This document shows positions 27,782-36,927 of a DNA stretch of 64,000 bases, piece after piece. The stretch covers positions 62,001 through 126,000 of the forward strand of contig NZ_BAABBM010000001.1 in assembly GCF_039537965.1 (NCBI RefSeq). Reading direction: 5' to 3'. A model generated the notes under the pieces. The model did no database searches, had not been told where the DNA came from, and saw only the letters and a program-made list of their open reading frames with translations. Position 1 is the first letter of the stretch. The number at the start of each line of letters is the position of its first letter. The position numbers were made by a program, and so were the translations under genes. This stretch comes from Sphingomonas limnosediminicola (GTDB lineage Bacteria > Pseudomonadota > Alphaproteobacteria > Sphingomonadales > Sphingomonadaceae).

Positions 27782-29568
27782 TGGCTGCGCTAGCCGCGCT
27801 GGCATTCCTTGCCACCGCCTCGTCGCCGCCGGCCTATCGCGCTCGTCTCCCCGAGGACGAGGTCATCTACTTTCTTCTCCCCGATCGCTTTGAGAATGGC
27901 GATCCGTCGAACGATCGCGGCGGCCTCAGCGGCGACCGGCTGACCACGGGATTCGACCCCACGCACAAGGGGTTTTTCCACGGCGGCGACCTCAAGGGGC
28001 TGACCCACCGCCTCGACTATATCAAGGGGCTTGGCGCGACGACCGTATGGCTGTCGCCCATCTTTGCGAACAAGGCTGTCCAGGGACCGCCGGGCCGGGA
28101 AAGCGCCGGCTATCACGGCTATTGGATCACCGATTTCACGAAGGTCGATCCCCACCTCGGGACCAACACCGACTTCAAGGCCTTCGTCGACGCGGCGCAT
28201 GCCAAAGGCATGAAGGTCTACATGGACATCGTCGTCAACCACACCGCCGACGTGATTCAGCTTGCCGAGTGCAAGAACCAGCTCGACTGTCCGTACCGAA
28301 GCGTAGCCGATTATCCGTACCAGCGTCGCGGCGGCGTTAACGGTGCGCCGATCAATTCAGGTTTTGCAGGTGAACGGGACGGCAGCCCGGCGAACTTCGC
28401 AAAGCTCAAGGACCCGAACTACGCCTATACCGTGCGTGTTCCGGAGACCGAACGCAACATCAAGGTCCCGGCCTGGCTGAACAATCCAATTTACTATCAC
28501 AACCGCGGCAACTCGACGTTTCGCGGCGAGTCCAGCACGATGGGCGACTTCTCCAGTCTGGACGACGTCTTCACTGAAAACCCGCGCGTAATCCGGGGCA
28601 TGATCGAGATCTACGGCGCGTGGATCGACAAATATGGCGTTGACGGTTTTCGCATCGATACCGCCCAGCACGTGAATGCCGAGTTCTGGCAGCAATTCGT
28701 GCCTGCGATCCTGAAGCGCGCGGAGGCACGCGGCATTCCGAATTTCCATATCTTCGGCGAGGTCGCGACTGGCGACATGGATCCCGCGCACACGGCAGTG
28801 AACACGCGCGTCGACAAGCTACCGAGCGTGCTCGATTTCTCTTTCGGCCGGGCCGTCATCGATGTTGCAGCGGGCGTCGCTGGCACCGATGAGCTGGCGA
28901 AGCTCTTCCGCGCGGATCCGCTCTACGAAGGTGGGGCTCCCGCGGCGCTTCGGCTGCCCACATTTCTAGGCAATCATGACGCAGGTCGTTTTCCGGCGTT
29001 GATGAAGCTGTTCGGCTACAAGGGCGGCGAGGCGGAGCTGTTGAAGCGCGACATGCTCGGTCACGCGATGCTGTTGACCCTTCGCGGAGTGCCGACCATC
29101 TACTCAGGCGACGAGCAGGGGTTCGTCGGCAAGGGGGGCGATCAAGATGCGCGGCAGGACATGTTCGCGTCGAAGGTCGCGACCTACAATGAGGACAAGC
29201 TACTCGGCACCAGCTCGACGACGGCACAGTCCAACTTCAACCCGCAACATCCGATGTACCAGGAGATCGCGGCGCTGGCGCGCATCCGCACCAGTCATCG
29301 TGCTCTGACCCGCGGCCTCCAGCTCATCCGCTATTCGCAGGACAAGCCAGGTCTATTTGCCGTGTCGCGTTTCGATCCGGCGAGCGGGCGCGAGATGTTG
29401 CTTGCGTTCAACACCTCGACCACGCCAGTGCACGAGCTCGTCCGCGTCGAGACGCGCTCGAAGGAGTTCGAGCTCCTCGCCGGCACTTGTCCGACAAAGG
29501 CAGACGCGCCGGGCAGTGTCATGATCGACCTCCCGGCGCTCGGCTATTCGGTCTGCTATGCTCGCTGA
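27781..29568 (+). CDS. GH13 alpha-amylase family enzyme (periplasmic, cyclomaltodextrinase/amylase-like)
   Basis: A 595-residue enzyme whose first base is the last base of the preceding stop. A short N-terminal signal (MAALAALAFLATASSPPA) suggests export. The barrel carries the conserved GH13 regions: VVNHTAD, DGFRIDTAQHV with nucleophile D293, HIFGEVATGD with acid/base E327, and FLGNHDAGR with D400. The opening EVIYFLLPDRFENGDPSND is typical of secreted alpha-amylases and neopullulanase-like enzymes. It should shorten maltodextrins taken up by the receptor. Which alpha-bond it prefers cannot be read from the sequence. Confidence 0.92.
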   Translation: MAALAALAFLATASSPPAYRARLPEDEVIYFLLPDRFENGDPSNDRGGLSGDRLTTGFDPTHKGFFHGGDLKGLTHRLDYIKGLGATTVWLSPIFANKAVQGPPGRESAGYHGYWITDFTKVDPHLGTNTDFKAFVDAAHAKGMKVYMDIVVNHTADVIQLAECKNQLDCPYRSVADYPYQRRGGVNGAPINSGFAGERDGSPANFAKLKDPNYAYTVRVPETERNIKVPAWLNNPIYYHNRGNSTFRGESSTMGDFSSLDDVFTENPRVIRGMIEIYGAWIDKYGVDGFRIDTAQHVNAEFWQQFVPAILKRAEARGIPNFHIFGEVATGDMDPAHTAVNTRVDKLPSVLDFSFGRAVIDVAAGVAGTDELAKLFRADPLYEGGAPAALRLPTFLGNHDAGRFPALMKLFGYKGGEAELLKRDMLGHAMLLTLRGVPTIYSGDEQGFVGKGGDQDARQDMFASKVATYNEDKLLGTSSTTAQSNFNPQHPMYQEIAALARIRTSHRALTRGLQLIRYSQDKPGLFAVSRFDPASGREMLLAFNTSTTPVHELVRVETRSKEFELLAGTCPTKADAPGSVMIDLPALGYSVCYAR

Positions 29569-31159
29569 AGAGGCCAGCGCCGCTGGGGCAATTGGGGTAG
29601 CGCAGCCCTGGTGGAAGGGCGCGGCCATCTATCAGATCTACCCGCGCAGTTTCGCCGACAGCAATCGTGACGGAGTCGGGGACCTTCCGGGTATCACTGA
29701 AAAGCTGGACTATGTGGCAAGCCTCGGTGTCGATGCTGTTTGGCTATCGCCCTTCTTCACTTCGCCGATGCGCGACTTCGGTTACGATGTCGCCGATTAT
29801 TGCGACGTCGATCCGATCTTCGGGACCATTGCAGACTTCGACGCCTTGGTTGCTCGAGCTCACGCGCTCGGCCTGAAGCTGATCATCGACCAGGTTTATT
29901 CTCACAGTTCCGACCAGCACCCCTGGTTCAAAGAAAGCCGGTCGAGCAAAGCGAACGCAAAGGCTGACTGGTACGTCTGGGCCGATGCCAAGGAGGACGG
30001 CGCGCCGCCCAACAACTGGCAGTCGGTCTTCGGTGGGCCGGCATGGACGTGGGACGCGCGGCGCGGGCAGTACTATCTGCACAACTTTCTTCCCGAGCAG
30101 CCCGACCTGAACCTTCACACGCCGGCCGTTCAGGATGCGTTGCTCGATGCTGCACGGTTTTGGCTCGATCGCGGTGTCGATGGGTTTCGCATCGATGCGA
30201 TCAATTTCGCCATGCATGACCCGCAACTGCGCGATAACCCGCCGGCTGCTCCGGGCGGCAAGCGCACCCGGCCGTTCGACTTTCAGAAGCACCTCTACAA
30301 CATGTCCCACCCGGATATCGTGGCGTTCCTGGAGCGGTTGCGAGGTGTGGCGGATAGCTATGGCGATCGGTTCACGCTCGCTGAGGTGGGCGGGCCGGAG
30401 CCACTTCGAGAGATGCATGAGTTCACTGCCGGGGACCGGCGACTCAACAGCGCTTATGGCTTCGATTTTCTGTATGCGGAGGCGCTGACGCCGAAACTTG
30501 TCGCTCGCGTCGCTGAGGACTGGCCGGAGAGCGCTGGCTGGCCAAGCTGGGCCTTTGAAAACCACGACGCGCCGCGGGCGTTGTCGCGGTGGGTGGGCGA
30601 GGAACATCGTGAACAGTTAGCTCGAACGAAGATACTTCTGCTCTGTGTTCTGCGCGGCTCAATCATCCTTTATCAGGGGGAAGAGCTCGGCCTACCGCAG
30701 GTAGATGTGCCGTTCGAACGTCTCAAGGATCCGGAAGCGATCGCCAATTGGCCGCATACACTCAGCCGGGATGGCGCGCGCACACCGATGCCATGGCAAT
30801 CCGATCAGCCGAACCTTGGCTTTTCGTCCGGTGAGCCTTGGCTTCCTATCGGGGCGCAGCACCGAAACCTCGCCGTTGACCGTCAGCAGGGCAGTGGATC
30901 GATCCTGGCCTTTACACGCGACTGCCTGACGTTGCGGAACAACGAGCCGGCGCTGCGCGTGGGCTCGATGAAGGTATTAGATGCGGACGATCGGCGACTG
31001 GTGTTCGAGCGGAGCGAGGCCGGACAGCGGCTACGTTGCACCTTCAACCTATCGGCGACTCCGTTTCCATTCGAAGCGAAAGGCAAGGTGTTGATGACGT
31101 CTGGGCCGGTCGAGGGCGAGCTTGGCCGATATTCCGGAGTTGTCGAGGCGATTGCGTGA
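29558..31159 (+). CDS. GH13 alpha-glucosidase / oligo-glucosidase
   Basis: A 533-residue cytoplasm-type GH13 enzyme with no signal peptide, overlapping the previous gene by 11 bp. It begins PWWKGAAIYQIYPRSFADSN, as alpha-glucosidases do. Conserved regions are DQVYSHSSDQHPWF, DGFRIDAINFAMHD with nucleophile D213, LAEVGG with acid/base E276 and FENHDAPRA with D337. It should release glucose from maltose or short maltodextrins imported by the nearby MFS carrier. Trehalose- or sucrose-active relatives exist, so the bond preference is an inference. Confidence 0.92.
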   Translation: MLAEEASAAGAIGVAQPWWKGAAIYQIYPRSFADSNRDGVGDLPGITEKLDYVASLGVDAVWLSPFFTSPMRDFGYDVADYCDVDPIFGTIADFDALVARAHALGLKLIIDQVYSHSSDQHPWFKESRSSKANAKADWYVWADAKEDGAPPNNWQSVFGGPAWTWDARRGQYYLHNFLPEQPDLNLHTPAVQDALLDAARFWLDRGVDGFRIDAINFAMHDPQLRDNPPAAPGGKRTRPFDFQKHLYNMSHPDIVAFLERLRGVADSYGDRFTLAEVGGPEPLREMHEFTAGDRRLNSAYGFDFLYAEALTPKLVARVAEDWPESAGWPSWAFENHDAPRALSRWVGEEHREQLARTKILLLCVLRGSIILYQGEELGLPQVDVPFERLKDPEAIANWPHTLSRDGARTPMPWQSDQPNLGFSSGEPWLPIGAQHRNLAVDRQQGSGSILAFTRDCLTLRNNEPALRVGSMKVLDADDRRLVFERSEAGQRLRCTFNLSATPFPFEAKGKVLMTSGPVEGELGRYSGVVEAIA

Positions 31160-32091
31160 GCGTGGTGAGAGTGTTGTTAGGCTTCGCGCTTTTGTCTTTC
31201 TCGGTTCAGGCTTCAGCGGACACGGTGCCAAAGGTCGGAGCGGGCACGATCGTCGATCTCGGCATCCTGCAGTCACGCTATGCCGATCCTCGGCGCGTCG
31301 TCGTATGGTTGCCAAGTTCCTATTCTTCTCGCGGACCGAAGCCCGCTGTGCTGTACATGCACGACGGGCAAAACCTGTTCGACAAAGCGACCGCCGGATA
31401 CGGAATGGAGTGGGAGGTAGATGAGCATCTCGACCGGCTCATCCGAGAAAAGAAGGTACGACCGACCATCGTCGTCGGCATCTGGAATACGTCTAAGCGC
31501 CTTCTGGAATATGTCCCATCAAGGGCTTTCGCGTCCTTGCCGACTGCTTATCGCGATCAGGTGCGCGCCCTTTACGGCGGCGATCCGCTGTCGGACGGCT
31601 ATCTGAAATTCATCGTCGATGAGCTGAAGCCGATGATCGATCACCGCTTCAGGGTGAAGACCGATCGCGAAAACACGGTCATCATGGGTTCGTCGATGGG
31701 CGCGCTGATCTCGCTTTATGCGATCGATGAATATTCGAAGGTCTTTGGTGCGGCGGGCATGATGTCGACGCACTGGCCACTGTCGTTCAAGCCGGAGGGC
31801 AAGACACTCAGCGACGAGGAGTTTGAGGCCGTATCGTCGACATTCGAGCGCTATCTGGCGCCCGCGTTGCCCGATCCAAAGACGCACCGGCTTTATTTCG
31901 ACCATGGCAGCGAGACGCTGGACGCCATTTACGCGCGCTATCAGGCTCGAGTGGACAAGGTTGTAGCCGCAAGGGGGTATCTGAGCGGCGTCAACTGGAT
32001 GACCCGTAACTTCCCGGGCCAGAAGCATAACGAGATCAGCTGGGCGTCGCGGCTGGACGTTCCTTTGGAGTTCTTGCTTCCGCCGCGTTGA
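31156..32091 (+). CDS. Alpha/beta hydrolase, esterase family (IroE/Fes-like)
   Basis: The protein has 311 residues from GTG 31156, which overlaps the preceding stop (GTGA); the following VRVLLGFALLSFSVQASA is a signal peptide, which supports this start. The serine hydrolase core includes YMHDGQNLFD, VVGIWNTSKR and the nucleophile elbow GSSMGA. The pattern matches the putative-esterase family (Esterase D/Fes/IroE), members of which hydrolyse acyl or feruloyl groups or act on sugar esters. As last gene of the TonB-GH13 operon it may remove esters from glycans in the periplasm. Substrate unknown. Confidence 0.85.
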   Translation: MSVVRVLLGFALLSFSVQASADTVPKVGAGTIVDLGILQSRYADPRRVVVWLPSSYSSRGPKPAVLYMHDGQNLFDKATAGYGMEWEVDEHLDRLIREKKVRPTIVVGIWNTSKRLLEYVPSRAFASLPTAYRDQVRALYGGDPLSDGYLKFIVDELKPMIDHRFRVKTDRENTVIMGSSMGALISLYAIDEYSKVFGAAGMMSTHWPLSFKPEGKTLSDEEFEAVSSTFERYLAPALPDPKTHRLYFDHGSETLDAIYARYQARVDKVVAARGYLSGVNWMTRNFPGQKHNEISWASRLDVPLEFLLPPR

Positions 32092-32130
32092 CGCTTTCCG
32101 CCGCGCCCATCGCGCCCTAGATATGGGAGC

Positions 32131-33033
32131 ATGAAGCCAACGGTCGTCATCCATACGAACGACAAGCAAATGCTGGGCGCGCTGGTGGCTGCGCACAGCC
32201 ATCGCCGGAATAGCCGGGACCCGAGCGCGTTCGACATCAAGATCATTCGTGCCGAAGACTATCCGGAACTGCAGCAGAGCGGCCGGACGATATTTCGCGG
32301 TGGGCATGAGCGACCGTGGGATCCGAACGATCTGCAATCTTTCACGCCGCTTCGCTTTTCGGTGCCCGACCTTATGGGGCATCAGGGTCTGGCGCTTGTC
32401 ACGGACCCCGACATTTTCGCGGTGGGCGACGTCGGCGAGCTCTTTGCGCGGGACTTGGAGGGCAAGGCGATCTGGTGCCGGCCACGGCCAGGCTATGAAA
32501 AGATCACCGACCCGTTGGCGACGTCGGTCATGCTGCTCGATTGCGCGATGCTTCCGCACTGGCGGTTCGAGCGAAATCTCGCCGACCTTTGGTCGCACAA
32601 GATCGACTATCTCGACTGGATCAACCTCAAGCTCGAGAACTTAAGCACGATTGGTCTCCTCGAGCGGGAGTGGAACGACTTCGACAATCTGACGCCGCGG
32701 ACCAAGCTGGTCCACAACACCAAACGCCGGACGCAGCCTTGGAAGACGGGGCTGCCGATCGACTTCACGTTCAAGGAGCGCAAAGGCCTGCTGAATTTGG
32801 CACCGAAGCTCGTAAGGCTGCTGGCGCCAAGTTACACAAGGCACCCCGACCGCAACCAGGAGGCATACTTCTACGCTTTGCTGGCGGAGGCGATGGACCT
32901 GGGATCAATCACCCAGGAGCAAGTCGAGAAGGAAGCTCGGCTTGGCCATGTGCGGCCGGACTCGCCCGAACTTATTGAGCGCTATCGGGGGCATCTGTGG
33001 CCGGCGGAGCAGGCTGCGCCAAAAGCTGCCTGA
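32131..33033 (+). CDS. GT8-like glycosyltransferase-family protein
   Basis: A 300-residue soluble protein. Its centre reads RFSVPDLMGHQGLALVTDPD, resembling the GT-A fold of GT8-type enzymes, where a DxD-like acidic pair (here DPD, about residues 92-94) binds metal and nucleotide sugar. The N-terminus KPTVVIHTNDKQM is a Rossmann-like first strand. The ribosome site (GGGAG) lies unusually close to the ATG at 32131, so the exact start is unsure. The gene runs into the convergent ELM1-type gene with a 62 bp overlap. It probably works in surface glycan synthesis; donor and acceptor are unknown. Confidence 0.6.
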   Translation: MKPTVVIHTNDKQMLGALVAAHSHRRNSRDPSAFDIKIIRAEDYPELQQSGRTIFRGGHERPWDPNDLQSFTPLRFSVPDLMGHQGLALVTDPDIFAVGDVGELFARDLEGKAIWCRPRPGYEKITDPLATSVMLLDCAMLPHWRFERNLADLWSHKIDYLDWINLKLENLSTIGLLEREWNDFDNLTPRTKLVHNTKRRTQPWKTGLPIDFTFKERKGLLNLAPKLVRLLAPSYTRHPDRNQEAYFYALLAEAMDLGSITQEQVEKEARLGHVRPDSPELIERYRGHLWPAEQAAPKAA

Positions 33034-34024
33034 CGCGCTCGGCGACCAGCTTCGCATAATCGGGCGGGTTGCTCGCTTTCGGCTCGTGGATCGTGCCGCC
33101 GAAGCCTTCTCTTTCGAGAGCCGTCCAGAAGAAGCGCAAATCTCGGGGGTAAAGCCGTTTGCCCGGGCGTAGGCGGTCGGTGATCGCAGTGACGGCTCGA
33201 CCGAGCGCGCTCTTCGCAATCGGAACGATGCCGACCGGTTTCCCCGTCATCACTGCGTCGGCCGCCATGGCGACACTGTCGGCCGTGACGAACAGTTCGT
33301 CGGCCGCCTCGATCAGCGCAGGATAGCTGGGCGGCCCATCGTTCGGCGCAAGCAGCGTAGGCTGGGACGCATTACGTAACTCGGTTGCAATCGCTTCATG
33401 AAGATCGGCGGGAGTGCGTGGGCTACCAACGACGAGGACCGAGCCTCCTTGCGATGCGGCCCGAGCGAGCAAATCTCGGACGGCTCCGAGGATCTGCTCG
33501 ACGGGCAGCTCCCAGTAAAGGGTCGGACCTCCGACGAGCAACAGCAGGTGCGGTCGTGGAAATTTCTCAAGCAGGGCGCAGTCGGATGGCGAGACACTGC
33601 GCTCCACATGGGGGCTTAGCGCGAATGGAATGCGCGTGACGTTGGATTCGTCCGGCACCGGATATTCCGGCGTCGGGACGACGAGATCGAAGTAACGAGG
33701 CGAGATCCGGGGGAAACCGAGGTGTACCGACCGGGTTTGCTCGCCCGAGCGCCGCCGAAGCTCGCGCACCACAGGCACGCTCCTCAGACCAGTCGAGATT
33801 GTGAGATCTGGCGGTTCGCCTTCAAGCTGGGCGCGGCAATCCGCCTCAACGCTGCGGAATGTTGCGCCGAGCAACGAAGGTTGGATGCGACGCAACTGGT
33901 TGTAACGCAGCATCTTTTCTTCGAACGGGAAGCCAAGGGCCTGGGCGAGGGCGAGCACCTGGTTATTGTCGCCCCGATGCGGTCCTAGTAGCGCCCAAAC
34001 GCGCGGCTGGCGGTCATCTGGCAT
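32972..34024 (-). CDS. ELM1/GtrOC1 family protein (mitochondrial-fission-ELM1-like, DUF1022)
   Basis: A 350-residue soluble protein. Its opening RVWALLGPHRGDNNQVLALAQ followed by HLGFPRISPRYFDLVVPTPEY, and later LLLLVGGPTLYWEL and ELFVTADSVAMAADAVMTGKPVG-type sequence, match the ELM1-like family. The fold resembles GT-B glycosyltransferases of the MurG type. Bacterial members sit near LPS or capsule genes, but their reaction is not established as far as I know. The gene is convergent with the GT8-like gene and divergent from the amidotransferase gene, in line with a polysaccharide cluster. Confidence 0.82.
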   Translation of the reverse strand: MPDDRQPRVWALLGPHRGDNNQVLALAQALGFPFEEKMLRYNQLRRIQPSLLGATFRSVEADCRAQLEGEPPDLTISTGLRSVPVVRELRRRSGEQTRSVHLGFPRISPRYFDLVVPTPEYPVPDESNVTRIPFALSPHVERSVSPSDCALLEKFPRPHLLLLVGGPTLYWELPVEQILGAVRDLLARAASQGGSVLVVGSPRTPADLHEAIATELRNASQPTLLAPNDGPPSYPALIEAADELFVTADSVAMAADAVMTGKPVGIVPIAKSALGRAVTAITDRLRPGKRLYPRDLRFFWTALEREGFGGTIHEPKASNPPDYAKLVAERVRQLLAQPAPPATDAPDSAQ

Positions 34025-34111
34025 TGAGGCGGCTATCCCGAGTTCCCAAATCCGGCTTCCATCATGTAATCGGTGGCGGAGCCGCGGCCAGGCCGCAAGT
34101 CAGGAGCGCAT

Positions 34112-36049
34112 ATGTGCGGAATTGCCGGCTGGTACAGGCGCGGCGGACGGCCGGTCCCGCAGGAGGCAATCGTAAGCCAATGCGACCGCTTGGTCAGCCG
34201 TGGTCCTGACGACGCAGGATATCTGACCGACGCCGATTTCGGTTTCGGCATGCGCCGCCTGAGCATCATCGACATTGCAGGCGGGCATCAGCCTATCTTC
34301 AGCCCCGACGGCCGCTACGCGATCGTCTTCAATGGCGAGATCATGAACCATCCAGCGCTGAGGCGGGAATTGGAGGGTGGGTACAAGTTCTATACCGACC
34401 ATAGCGACACTGAGACGATCCTCGCCGCGTACTTGAAGTGGGGTGACGACGCCTGGCTTCGACTCGAGGGAATGTATGCGGTCGCCATCTGGGACAAGCA
34501 CGCCAAGAACCTTGTGCTGGCGCGCGATCCGCTGGGTATCAAGCCGTTGTTCTTCACCGAGCAGGCCGGCGGCATCGCCTTCGCGTCGGAGATCACGGCG
34601 CTTCGCGACCTGCCTAATCATCGGTTCGAGCTGAACGAGGACGGCGTCGACGACTTCTTCTGCTTCGGTCACACGCTGCCGCCGCAGACGATCTTCAAGC
34701 AAGTCCGGCCGCTTGAGCCTGGCCATGTGCTGCAGGTGGGTGCGGTCGGGCGGCCGGCTATCCGCCGTTTTTGGCAGGCACGCCTGAACGTACAGGAGGG
34801 TATTAGCGAGGCCGACTGGATCGAGCGAACGCGGGCCGAGTTGCTCCGGACGGTCAAGGAGCACCAGCTATCCGACGTGCCAGTGGGCGCATTCGTGTCG
34901 GGCGGTGTCGACTCCGGTGCGATTGCCGCGGCGATGGCACGCACTGCCTCTGCGTCGTTCAAGATTTTCACCGCCGGTTTCCCCGGTTCGCCCCGTGACG
35001 AAACGGCTGCGGCGAAGCGCATCGCCGATCATCTCGGCTGCGAGCATGTCGTGCTTCCGATGCAGCCGCAGACCGCCGAGGACGTTCTGCCCGCCGTGCA
35101 GGCGTCATTCGATGAGCCCACTGCCGCGAACAGCGCCATTCCTCTCTGGTATCTATCGAAGGCCGCAGTCGAGCACGTGAAGGTTGTGCTTTGCGGGGAG
35201 GGTGGGGACGAACTGTTCCTAGGCTACAACCGCCAGCGCTGGGGAAAGCGAATGGCCCGGTGGCAGGGGCTGATGCGGGCGACCGGCGGTGCAATCGACC
35301 GGCTGCCCGAGCTGCCGATCCGGAAGTGGAATTATTTTCGGCAGCTGGCCGGTCGGTTTCGCGAGGGTGCGTCGCTCAAGGACGGTTACGAACGCTTCTT
35401 TTCCGCAGTCTCGATCAGCACGCCGCAGCTGCGGTCGCGCATCTTCCGCCCCGAGTTCCTTGCTCGTGAGCAAAGGAGGGAGAGCTTTGAGGAGCGTGCC
35501 CGCGAGTTCTTCCCTCCTGCGCAGCGCCCGCAGCTCAGCGACCTCGAAGAGTTCATGCTCGGCGACCTGACAGTGCATCTTCCGGCTTCCATGTGCCAGC
35601 GGTTGGACCGCGCGACGATGGCGCACTCGCTTGAGGCGCGGGTGCCATTCCTGTCGCACCGGTTCGTCGACTTTGCGCTGACGGTGCCGACCGGCCTGAA
35701 GTTGAAGGGCAACACGGGCAAATATGTGCTGCGCCAGGCTGTCGAGCCGTGGCTGCCGCCGGGGCAGCTCAACCAACGGAAGATCGGCTTCCAGCTTCCG
35801 CTCGCCGATTGGTTTATGGGCGGGCTCAACGATTTTGCCCGGGACGCGTGGCGGTCGTCGGGCGCATCCGATCTTGGCCTGCTCGATCCAAAGGGTGTCG
35901 AGCAGCTATTCGACGAGCACCGCGCGGGCGCCGCCGATCACGGGCGCATGCTCTACGCGATTGCGATGTTTAGCTGCTGGTGGAAGGATCAGGGCCGGAC
36001 GTCGGCGAAGATGAGCCGTCCGGCGAAGCCGGTACTTGCCACCACATGA
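34112..36049 (+). CDS. asnB: Asparagine synthase (glutamine-hydrolysing) type amidotransferase
   Basis: The protein has 645 residues from ATG 34112, preceded by CAGGAG. The start must be here because MCGIAG places the catalytic cysteine at position 2. The N-terminal glutaminase domain has RGPDDAGY and FNGEIMNH; the C-terminal synthetase domain has the ATP pyrophosphatase loop SGGVDSG and CGEGGDELFLGY. Such proteins make asparagine, or, in polysaccharide clusters, amidate a sugar acid or peptide. The next gene, a GT2, overlaps by 4 bp, which favours a role in modifying a surface glycan over bulk asparagine synthesis. The symbol denotes family only. Confidence 0.9.
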   Translation: MCGIAGWYRRGGRPVPQEAIVSQCDRLVSRGPDDAGYLTDADFGFGMRRLSIIDIAGGHQPIFSPDGRYAIVFNGEIMNHPALRRELEGGYKFYTDHSDTETILAAYLKWGDDAWLRLEGMYAVAIWDKHAKNLVLARDPLGIKPLFFTEQAGGIAFASEITALRDLPNHRFELNEDGVDDFFCFGHTLPPQTIFKQVRPLEPGHVLQVGAVGRPAIRRFWQARLNVQEGISEADWIERTRAELLRTVKEHQLSDVPVGAFVSGGVDSGAIAAAMARTASASFKIFTAGFPGSPRDETAAAKRIADHLGCEHVVLPMQPQTAEDVLPAVQASFDEPTAANSAIPLWYLSKAAVEHVKVVLCGEGGDELFLGYNRQRWGKRMARWQGLMRATGGAIDRLPELPIRKWNYFRQLAGRFREGASLKDGYERFFSAVSISTPQLRSRIFRPEFLAREQRRESFEERAREFFPPAQRPQLSDLEEFMLGDLTVHLPASMCQRLDRATMAHSLEARVPFLSHRFVDFALTVPTGLKLKGNTGKYVLRQAVEPWLPPGQLNQRKIGFQLPLADWFMGGLNDFARDAWRSSGASDLGLLDPKGVEQLFDEHRAGAADHGRMLYAIAMFSCWWKDQGRTSAKMSRPAKPVLATT

Positions 36050-36927
36050 GCCCCGCTGTCTCGGTCATCATGCCCGTCCACAATCGTTCGGACGTGCTGC
36101 CACGCGCAATCCAGAGTGTTCTCGATCAGCGCTTTTTAGATTTCGAGCTGATCATCGTCGACGACGGGTCGACCGACGACAGCGTAAGAGTGGCCAAATC
36201 ATTCGGCGATCCGCGCATTCAAATCATCGAGCTTGGCCAAAACCGCGGCGGCAATGCTGCGCGAAATCAGGGCATCCGCGCGGCCAAGTCGCCGCTGATC
36301 TCCTTCCTCGATAGCGATGACTCTTATCTGCCGGAGAAGCTGGAATGGGTCGTCGCGGAATTCGAACGCCGCCCGGACCTGGAATTGCTCATCGATAGCT
36401 TCGTGAAGGTCCAACCGCCGGGTTCCTCGAAGGAAAGGGTCACGCGGAAGAACCCCGTGATCGCGGACCGCGAGACATTCCGCCGAGCGCTCTTCACGCG
36501 CCAGTTATGGAAGGCGACACCCTCCATCACGGTGCGGCGCGAAACGGTCTTGCTTGGCGGCATGTTCGACGAAAGCCTCCGCCGGCTGCAGGATTTCGAC
36601 CTGCTCATCCGTATTTCTGAATTTGCGAGTTGCGCCTCCACCGACAAGGTTTTGTGGGTAAAATATTGGGATGCAGCGGCGATCTCGGCACAGGACAATA
36701 TGGTACCTGCGAATATCGAACTGGTGCGCCGACACCCCGAATATTTGTCGGTTCGGGAGTATCGACCGGGTCTGGCTTATGCGCTCCGTCTTTCCCTGTG
36801 GCGGCGGCTCAAGGCTGGAAATGCCGGCGGGGTGCTTCGCGATATCCGTAACATCTTTACTGCCTTCGGTCCGGCGAACGCCGCCCGGCTTTTGTTCGAA
36901 GCCTGCTTCCCGCGTCCGGCGATTTAG
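36046..36927 (+). CDS. Glycosyltransferase family 2
   Basis: A 293-residue enzyme starting at ATG 36046, inside the asnB stop (ATGA). The GT-A fold is clear: VSVIMPVHNRSDVLPRAIQS, the nucleotide-binding IIVDDGSTDDS, NRGGNAARNQGI and the metal-binding LDSDDSY, followed by RRLQDFDLLIR. Family 2 enzymes move a sugar from a nucleotide donor to a growing glycan at the cytoplasmic side. Coupling to asnB suggests both serve the same surface polymer. The gene ends in a 4 bp overlap with the opposing sulfotransferase. Confidence 0.92.
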   Translation: MSPAVSVIMPVHNRSDVLPRAIQSVLDQRFLDFELIIVDDGSTDDSVRVAKSFGDPRIQIIELGQNRGGNAARNQGIRAAKSPLISFLDSDDSYLPEKLEWVVAEFERRPDLELLIDSFVKVQPPGSSKERVTRKNPVIADRETFRRALFTRQLWKATPSITVRRETVLLGGMFDESLRRLQDFDLLIRISEFASCASTDKVLWVKYWDAAAISAQDNMVPANIELVRRHPEYLSVREYRPGLAYALRLSLWRRLKAGNAGGVLRDIRNIFTAFGPANAARLLFEACFPRPAI